Positions 56,950 to 64,000 of a stretch of 64,000 bases of DNA are shown one piece after another (position 1 is the first letter of the stretch; the number at the start of each line of letters is the position of its first letter). The notes beneath the pieces are model-generated. The model saw nothing but the letters and a program-made list of their open reading frames with translations, did not search any database and was not told the DNA's origin. A program made the position numbers and the translations under genes. This DNA comes from Platanthera guangdongensis (lineage: Eukaryota > Streptophyta > Magnoliopsida > Asparagales > Orchidaceae), in the NCBI GenBank assembly GCA_039583875.1, contig CM077153.1, forward strand, positions 66,100,482-66,164,481, given 5' to 3'.

Positions 56950-59900
56950 AGCATATATATCGATCATGCCCAGCTTGTCGCAGATGTGGAAAAAGGAAGC
57001 GGACACCGGCTTGGTGAAGACATCTGCCAACTCGTTGTCGGAAGTAACAAATGGAGTGCAAATCTGTTTCTTCAATATTTCTTCCCGAATAAAATGACAG
57101 TCGACTTCTATGTGTTTTGTTCTCTCATGAAAGACCGGATTTTTGGAAATGTGTATCGCGGCCTTATTGTCACAGAACATAGGAAGAGGATAGTTGTAAA
57201 CCTCTCCTAAGTCAAGCATGAGAGCCCGCAACCACTTCAACTCACATGTAGTCGATGTCATGCTGCGATATTCCGCCTCTGCACTGGACCTGGAAACGAC
57301 AGACTGTTTCTTGCTCTTCCAACTCACAAGATTGCCTCCAACAAATGTGCAGAAACCTGAAGTCGATTTGCGGTCCCCTTTGTCATCCGCATAGCTTGAA
57401 TCAGAGTACGCTTCAACCCTAAGGTGACCATTGTTCTGAAATAAGAGTCCTTTCCCTGGAGCAGCTTTAATATATTCTAATATCCTCAGAGCAGATTGTA
57501 GATGACACTCCCTCGGAGCTTGCATGAACTGGCTCACCTTGCCAACAGCATAAGAGATGTCGGGTCTGGTTACCGTGAGATATATGAGCTTGCCCACCAG
57601 ATGCCGGTATCTCGTAGGATCGGAGAGAAGAGGTGAGTCATCTGTCCAAGTTTTGTCTTCTCCAACAGCCATAGGACAACGTGCAGGTTTAGCACCAGTC
57701 AGTCCTGCCTCCTTTAAAAGATCAAGAGCATACTTCCGTTGTGAAAGGACCATGGAGTTGGGCTTTCTAGAGATTTCAATGCCCAGAAAGTATTTCGGGG
57801 AGCCCATATCCTTTGTGACCAGATGTTGACGAAGGTGTTTCTTGGTCATCAATATCCCATCCTGGTCATCGCCAGTAAGAAGAATGTCATCAACATAAAC
57901 CGCAAGAACAACAAGACCAGAGGCGGTTTTCCGAACAAACAAGGAGTGATCTGCTGAGCTTCTTGTAAAACCAATGGCCGCAACAATGCCACTGAACTTG
58001 TCAAACCAGGCACGAGGACTCTGTTTGAGGCCATAGATAGCCTTCTTTAGCCGGCATACCCGTGTCTCCCCCTGAGCAACATACCCAGGAGGTTGCTCCA
58101 TGTAAACATCCTCTTGCAGATCACCATAGAGGAAGGCATTCTTAACATCTAGCTGCGAGATGGGCCAATCCCTGTTGACAGCCACAGAGAGAAGAACCCG
58201 AATAGTGCTGAGACGGGCCACAGGAGAGAAGTGTCAAAGTAATCAATCCCATAAGTTTGGGTAAAACCCTTGGCAACCAGGCGAGCCTTATAACGATCCA
58301 CACTGCCATCCGGTAGAAACTTCACCACGAAGACCCAGCGACAGCCAACAACATCGGTGCCGAAGGGAGGAGGAACAAGGGTCCAGGTGCCCCGTTCAGT
58401 TAGAGTAGCAATCTCCTCATCCATGGCATCTTTCCAATGAGGAATAGTAAGGGCCTCCTGGTAGGAACGGGGGGTGGCAGTGGCCGAGATAGCCAGTGCA
58501 AAAGCTCGGCGAGCAGGGGTAAGACGATCATAGGAAACCACTGCAGCAAGCGGGTGTTGGGTACAGGCCCGAACTCCTTTGCGAAGAGCAATCGGGAGAT
58601 CCAGGTCAGCAGGTGCCTCAGGCCCGAACCCCTGATCGGCCTGATGCTCCAGGTCAGCAGGTGCCTCAGTATCCGGCGTATCCGTGGTGGAGAGAGCTGG
58701 CCCGGGAGTAGAGAGAGATGGCAGCGGAGTGGAGGGAGAAAGCGGAGTAGAGGGGGGAGATGATGAGGATGGGGAAGACGGTGGAGTGGGTGGAGAGGGC
58801 GGAACAGCAGTGGGAGCAGAGGGAATGGATGGGTTGGTATGAGAAGTAGGAGTAGGAGGAGGAGAAGAGGAAGCGGGAGAGAAGTAAGAGGCATTGGCAA
58901 GGAAGGTGACATCCGCAGAGACAAATTGCTTGCGGGTAACAGGGTCAAAGCAGCAATATCCTTTCTGAGTGGGAGAGTAGCCCAGAAAGACACATTTGGT
59001 GGCACGTGGTGAGAGTTTGTCACGGGTGGCAGCGGGAGAGTGCACAAAAGCGGTGCACCCAAAGATGTGTAGAGGAAGAGGAAAGGGATCCTTGTCTGGA
59101 TAAAGAATGGAGAAGGGGGTAGCACCGTGGAGAACTGTGGAGGGAAGGCGATTGATGAGATAGAAGGAGAGGAGGACAGCATATCCCCAATAGGAGCGAG
59201 GAACATGCATTTGAGTCATCATAGTGCGAGCGACATCAAGAATGTGACGGTTTTTGCGTTCCGCCACCCCATTTTGTTGGGAGGTGTAGACACAACTTGT
59301 TTGACGAATAACACCATGGTGAAGACAAAAGGAGGAGAAGTCGTGGCTAAGATACTCCTTAGCATTGTCAGAACGAAGGAGTTTAATAGACGTATCAAAC
59401 TGAGTCTTAACCATAGAATAAAAGGAGGTCCAAACAGAGAACAGCTCGGAGCGATCTTTGAGAAGATATACCCACGTACATCGAGAGAAATCATCAATGA
59501 AGGTGACAAAATAGGAACTACCCCGACCGATGGTGAGGTTAGGAGCGGGTCCCCATATGTCAGAGTGAACGAGGTCGAACGGACGGGAAGAGCCTCGACT
59601 TTGCGTTGGGGGGAAGGATGAGCGGTGATGTTTGCCAAGTTGACATGCATCACAGTTTAGAGGAGGATGATGAGGAGGGAGGTGCGGGAAGAGCTGGCGG
59701 AGAATTCGGGGAGGAGCATGTCCAAGGCGAAGATGCCATTGGAGAAGATCTGTAGAGGAGGAGGAGAAGGCGGAGAAAGCAGAAACGTTGTCGAGGAAGT
59801 AGAGGCCACCACTCTCAGTCCCGGTAGCAATCGTCCGTTGGGAATCCGGATCCTGAAAGGTACAAGAGCTAGGGGTGAATATGACAGAACACCTTAGTTG

Positions 59901-60203
59901 CTTGCATAAAGAAGTAACCGATAATAAGTTGCACGGAAACTTGGGCACATAGAAGGTATCAGCCAGGCAGAGAGAGGGAGTGACTTGAACCATGCCCGTC
60001 CCATGGACCGGGGAGGGAGATCCATCAGCAATAATGACCGGGGGCAACTGAGCATGTGTGTCAAGAAGAGAGAAATATTGAGGATTGCCGGTCATATGAT
60101 TGGTTGCACCAGAGTCGATGAGCCATCTGCCGTGAGTAACAACATGAGCACTACCAGAAGAGGTGACCACGGAGGCGGACAGGCCTGAGGAGGGAAAAGC
60201 CAT
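56941..60203 (-). pseudogene. pol: D pol: protease, integrase, RT, RNase H
   Basis: From ATG at 60203 (MAFPSSG). Protease RWLIDSGATNHMTG; integrase zinc region (WHLRLGHAPP...CDACQLGKHH) and core with Asp in HSDIWGP, Asp in RSDNAKEY, Glu in VAERKNRH; a Pro/Ser-rich linker; RT with [30 protein letters not shown] and YVDD; RNase H with AYSDSSYADD, DRKSTSGF, SSAEAEYRSM, RTKHIEVDCHF and DVFTKPV. Only one break was found, a frameshift near 58229 inside RT (just after GIDYFDT), so this is the best-preserved pol in the window. It resembles non-SIRE Copia lineages. The stop is at 56941-56943; the last residues overlap the polypurine tract. Confidence 0.93.
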
Positions 60204-60936
60204 GGAGGCAAGAGAGGAGCAGGCCGCGATGATAAGAACAAGCCGCAAGAAGAGAAAAGAGCACCAAGCCGGGCGAACAGCAACAGGTCGGGCGGCTAGG
60301 AAGGCCGCTACCAAGAAGCAGAGCAAAGCAGAGGAAAGAAGTCGCACGGCTTGAAAAAGTCGGCGAACAGAGGAGAACAGGTCGCACGGCAAAAGAGGAG
60401 GCCGGCGTGACTAGCAAGCAGGAACGGGTAGAGGGGAATAACAAGTAGCGCGAACAGCAGCGGCTAGCAAGAGGTCAAAGGCACAGCGGGGAAGAGGTCG
60501 CGCGGACTGAAAAGGCCGAGCGAACAGAAGAGAGGAGAAGGGCAGGTGACCGCGACCAAGATGGGGGTGAGAAAGGAACAACCCGCACGGTCAGGCAGAT
60601 CACAGCAGCAAACCGCGAGTATAGGGGCAAGCGGAGATGGGGAAAGCAGAAGCGGACAGGGAGAAGAAGTCCGCAGCGGGTAGACACAAGCCGCAAAGAC
60701 TATGAGATGCAAGAAAGAGCAAGGAGCGCGACGACAAGGAAACAGGTCGCTGCGAAAAGGCACCAGGAGAAGAGAACAAGAAGCAAGCCGCGCGAACAGA
60801 GCAGCGGACAGAAACAAGCCGCGCGGATAGAAACAAGCCGCGCGGACAGAAGAGAAGGCAAGCCGCGAACAAGTCGCAGAACGCGGAAAACAAGCCGCGA
60901 ACAACAGAGAGCGCACAGAATCAGGAGGAAATGACC
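60204..60936 (-). repeat. D leader: CCGCGCGG-rich filler in place of gag
   Basis: No gag domain or zinc knuckle is encoded. Instead the region repeats phrases such as AACAAGCCGCGCGGACAGA (60786-60850 is densest), related to the CCGCGCGG and CCGCACGG motifs of the D LTR. ORFs across it on either strand are biased Arg/Lys- or Leu/Cys-rich frames without a family. The element would need gag supplied in trans. Confidence 0.75.
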
Positions 60937-60952
60937 GTGTGCTCTGATACCA
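60937..60952 (-). other. Primer-binding site, element D
   Basis: On the minus strand TGGTATCAGAGCACAC directly follows the LTR end; its first twelve bases are the standard initiator Met-tRNA site. Confidence 0.9.
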
Positions 60953-61334
60953 TGTTAGAAAGTAGCGAAAAGAAGCGAAAAGTAGAGAACAAGCGGATAA
61001 GCTTTTGAATAATTGAAACTTTATTATCCAAAAAATGTATCTATTACAATGGTATGCCCTCCTTTATATAGAATGGAGGAGAGATGAGAGAATACAAATA
61101 AGAGATGTGGGACTAAAATTTACAGGTCTAAACGGACTATACAAAACAAACCGCACAAGCCGCGCGGTTAGATAGCAGGACTAACCGCACGGCTACCACC
61201 AGAGAGGAAGAGAGACCGCCAGAGTAGACCGCCAGACCGCCCGGCCTCCAAGCCGGCTGAGACAAACCGCCAGACCGCGCGGTCTTCAACCCGCCAGGAC
61301 AAACCGCCAGACCGCCCGGTCACCAACTTCAACA
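60953..61334 (-). mobile_element. D 5' LTR (right), 382 bp
   Basis: Nearly identical to 56552-56933. On the minus strand the CTATATAAAGG box (61061-61071) is the likely core promoter. Confidence 0.93.
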
Positions 61335-61433
61335 GTTAGTAATTCTCTGCCAGATATATTTCTTCTCTTGCTTTGTTTTTCTGTTTGTTTCTATTTTGAG
61401 TCTCTTAGTGACCTCACCCAAATAGGGGGAGAT
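61335..61433 (+). other. Copia C 3' untranslated end, 88-bp repeat copy and polypurine tract
   Basis: 61335-61422 is the right copy of the 88-bp repeat. AATAGGGGGAGAT (61421-61433) precedes the LTR start TGTTGGATCC. Confidence 0.88.
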
Positions 61434-63452
61434 TGTTGGATCCCTAGTTGATTTAGGCTAGGTTCACTAGCTTAGGATGTGACCCATCATGTTTAACCAG
61501 GGTCAAATTTGTGTCATAGAGTCTAGTTCATGTCCTTAGGTTCAACATCAGATGGACCAGCTATCAATAAGACCATCAGAGACTCCAAACTTAGAAGTTT
61601 TCAAGACCAAGTAATGTGAATTCGATGTTCGTCGAACTCAGCTCGACAAAAGATGTTCAACACTCGACGATCGTGAGACATTTCTTTGTGCTAATCTCAA
61701 CGATCCTTGTTCTCTATTCGACGAAGACTGAGACACTTCAACAAGCCAAAGTCAGGATAACTCCAGAATTTTTCTAAGTCCAGCTTCAAGCTTTGGTCGA
61801 CGAACTAGATTCTGAGCTCGACGAACTTGGACCTCACGTTCAAAACTTCTCAGGTCAACGAAGTCAACTTCTCAGGCCGATGAATGCAGTACTCTACTCG
61901 ACAATTCCTGAGTTCAGAGGATGTGTGTCGACACTTAGGGCATGTGTCGACCCCAGCCTATGTCGAAACCAGAAGATTTCTGTCAACACCAGAAGATTTC
62001 TGTTGACACCAGAAGATTTCTGTCGACACTATAAGATTTCTGTTGACACCAGTAGATTTGTGTCGACACCAGAAGATTTGTGTCGACACCAAGATCAATC
62101 AGTCGACACCAACTCATGTCGACACAGAATATCAGTTATACATAATATTTTTGACTAAGTACACAATCATTCTTTGCTCGATGAATTTGGATCTCTGTTC
62201 GACGAATAAAGTTTGATAGTGATGATTATCTGTTCGACGAATTTGGATCTCAGCTCGACGAATGAAGGTTGTCAGTTCGACGAAGATTGAAGAAGAATTG
62301 ACAAGATTTCCTTGAAGACTAATTGCTATTGTCTGGTCGACAAACTCATCAAACTCAGCTCAATGAACTCAAGCTCAGCTCGACGAACTCAAACTCAGCT
62401 TGACGAATTGTGTTCTTCGTTCGACGATTCTAGACCAGGTATTCTCCAGTTTCCCGTCCCTTTTCTTGGCAAAGATTCCTGAGTAATTAATGCCAGATCT
62501 TCTCGGAATGTTACCGTTAGAACGTGCATTAATCTTGGATTATTACATGCCATTTTTCCATGAGACAGTTAGGAAAATCATTGATTGCCGCTTCCTTCCC
62601 AGGCCTACTGCAATTACTACTCGACATTCAAATTTAGTATGTCCTCAGTCAGTAAAAAGTCAGAAAAGAAGTGATCAACCACAACTAGAACATAATCAGT
62701 ACTACAGATAACAGACAAACAGTACACAAGAACAATCTCACAGAAAAATCAAAAGTTCTTTTCTGCAATTAGCCTTGGCCAGAGAACATCATCAAGAAGA
62801 AAAAGAACATACAATCACTATCAAGAGTCTTCTTCCTTCAACTCTACAGGATAACTTCAAAGGACAACAAATTTCTATCTGTCAAAGAAGTTCCTGAAGC
62901 AATCTCTGGTCCAAGCACTCAAGTTTGAAGACCTGTCACCCTTAAGCAGTGCTCCAGAATTCCTGATCCCTTCAAGAACTCAGGGGGAGCAAATCTGCTA
63001 ACATCAATCCACAGTCTTCTCAGTTGTTATTGAGAAAGAGAAGAAACCATCACCTCTCATCCAACTCCTGTACAGGGTTTTAATTCCCTTCAAAATTATT
63101 CCTGGTTGCAAGTCTCCTTCCAAAATACTTGAGGTTTTGGTTTTTGAGCACCTGAACAAAAGCCCATTAGTGTCAGGCACCTGATCAAAAACCTGAGTGG
63201 ATTCCTACCAGGGTGGTAGAAGATTGGATGTACCCAGGTTGGGGAACCACTATAAAATTTCTTGTGTCGTCTAGTTGCCCTCTTCTTTTGTTTTTGCTGT
63301 GCTCTGTGATTGTTTAGGTTGTTGTGATTATTGTTTTATTAACTGACCTGTTCACTTAGGAATACAACAAAAGTTGTAAAGAATTTTTTTTAAGAGAGTA
63401 CAATACTCTATTCACCCCCTCTAGAGTATTTCAGATCCACCTTGCACTTTCA
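61434..63452 (+). mobile_element. Copia C 3' LTR, 2,019 bp
   Basis: Matches 45615-47637 throughout with a few percent substitutions by eye, many of them CpG changes in the TCGACGA and TGTCGACACC repeats. Ends CTTGCACTTTCA, followed by TSD TTTGC. Confidence 0.93.
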
Positions 63453-63457
63453 TTTGC

Positions 63458-64000
63458 CTTTTTTAATTTTGTAAGAGCTACCTGTAGATCTGAGTGTAGG
63501 GAAATCATTTTCTCTGAGTTATAATCCTGCGTTATAAAGGCTGAGGTAGGGCATGGATTGCCTGACGTAGGAGAAGTGGGTATTTCTCTGAGTTGTAGGT
63601 CACGATTTGCCTGAGGAGTAGGAGTGTGGATACATTCTAAGGTAGAGTTCTTGGGAAGAACTTGAGGTATAGGATCTTGGTGATCTGTGTGGTAAGACTT
63701 GTAAAGTCTGAGTTGTAGGGGCAAGATGGGCTCTGAGTTGTAAGATCTAAGGATCTGAGTAAATGAAGAAGAAGGAGTTTGGACGAATCTAGTTCATTGC
63801 TAGATATGTGAAGGGGGAAAGTGGATGTACTCATAACTTGACGAACCACTATAAAACTATGTGTACTGTGCTGTGATTGCTGTGTTGTAATAGTTTTAAA
63901 TTGCTATTAAGATTATCTTGTAATATCTGACTGAGAAAATTATCATAAAGAAAGTATATCTAAGATTTAAAAAAATAGCCAAGGTTTAAATTGGACCTAT
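63458..64000 (+). mobile_element. Copia A 3' LTR, part 3 (runs off the window)
   Basis: Homologous to the last third of the B LTR: GATCTGAGTGTAGG, TATAAAGGCTGAGG-type repeats and the GTGGATGTAC...GAACCACTATAAAAC block (63821-63856). No LTR terminus is reached before base 64000. Confidence 0.8.

Larger units (their letters stand above)
56552..61334 (-). mobile_element. Element D: gag-less Copia element, minus strand
   Basis: 4,783 bp with two 382-bp LTRs (plus-strand TGTTAGAAAG...CTTCAACA). On the minus strand the 5' LTR is 60953-61334, followed by a primer-binding site, about 730 bp without gag, pol, and a polypurine tract before the 3' LTR. LTRs appear almost identical (one clear difference, ACAGGACTAA against ACAGGTCTAA), so insertion is recent. 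It lies in the 3' untranslated region of element C. Confidence 0.93.
45615..63452 (+). mobile_element. Element C: Copia element with ORF3, interrupted by D
   Basis: 5' LTR 45615-47637 (2,023 bp), internal region 47638-61433 (containing D at 56552-61334), 3' LTR 61434-63452 (2,019 bp), TSD TTTGC. Gag, pol and ORF3 are arranged as in B, and the LTR end block GTGGATGTAC...AACCACTATAAA and the polypurine tract are shared. The LTR body and motif (TCGTCGA/TCGACGA) differ, so it is a distinct family of the same SIRE-like group. The coding regions carry three frameshifts or more and over ten stops. Confidence 0.92.
1633..64000 (+). mobile_element. Element A: outermost SIRE-like Copia element, 3' portion, nested
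   Basis: Element A survives as 1633-6023, 44755-45614 and 63458-64000, interrupted by G1 and C. Order is RNase H end of pol, spacer with TGTCGACAC-like motifs, ORF3, polypurine tract and 3' LTR. It is homologous to element B at every step (same LTR start TGTTGGGTACATTG, same ORF3 start), but all reading frames carry many stops, so it is the oldest layer. Its 5' LTR, gag and most of pol lie left of the window or left of element X. The LTR does not end before base 64000. Confidence 0.8.

Noticed and set aside
60464..60916. 150-codon Leu/Ser/Cys-rich ORF upstream of D pol resembling a secreted protein
   Set aside because: Read through CCGCGCGG repeats; hydrophobic bias is a composition effect, and no gag or signal-peptide logic supports it.
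1..64000. Host genes, tRNA or rRNA genes, Helitron or DNA-transposon ends
   Set aside because: Nothing outside the retrotransposon components was recognised on either strand; TGGTATCAGAG matches are primer-binding sites, not tRNA genes.

Overview
The window is intergenic DNA of a flowering plant with a large, retrotransposon-filled genome. I see no host gene, tRNA, rRNA or CRISPR array. Nearly every base belongs to LTR retrotransposons inserted into one another. Boundaries were set from TG...CA termini, primer-binding sites complementary to initiator Met-tRNA (TGGTATCAGAG), polypurine tracts and 5-bp target-site duplications (TSDs). The species cannot be named from the sequence.

Layout, oldest to youngest. 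Element A is a decayed SIRE-like Copia element, 1633 to beyond 64000. It retains the RNase H end of pol (1633-2207), a spacer, an extra ORF3 (2761-5450) and a 3' LTR that starts at 5767. An unidentified element X (1-1632) cuts into its pol. A's 3' LTR is split by two insertions: G1 (6024-44754) and C (45615-63452). G1 is a Tekay/Del-like chromodomain Gypsy element on the + strand with 5.27-kb LTRs. Its 3' LTR is split by Copia element B (17776-41914, TSD GACTA), a SIRE-like element with gag, pol and ORF3. B's 3' LTR is split by G2 (30461-41427, minus strand, TSD TAGGA), a second chromodomain Gypsy element with two 2,770-bp LTRs. This gives a four-deep nest A > G1 > B > G2. On the other branch, C (Copia with gag, pol and a different ORF3; TSD TTTGC) contains D (56552-61334, minus strand), a gag-less Copia element with 382-bp LTRs.

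All coding regions are broken by stops and frameshifts, so none looks autonomous today. Many stops are TAG or TAA where CAG or CAA is expected, the pattern left by deamination of methylated cytosine.

The most unusual signal is non-coding. Copia elements carry dense arrays of short CpG-containing palindromes, and the same motif recurs inside the element. A and B use GTGTCGACAC, about 30 copies per LTR, and repeat the array in the pol-ORF3 spacer, where a TATAAATAGG box follows and then the ORF3 ATG. C uses TCGTCGA/TCGACGA in the LTR, in gag coding sequence and in front of ORF3. D uses CCGCGCGG in the LTR and in the space where gag should be. I suggest that the spacer of A and B is an internal U3-like promoter for ORF3, and that the palindromes are binding sites for an element-encoded or host factor. 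G1 also appears to carry a canonical 138-bp intron between gag and protease.
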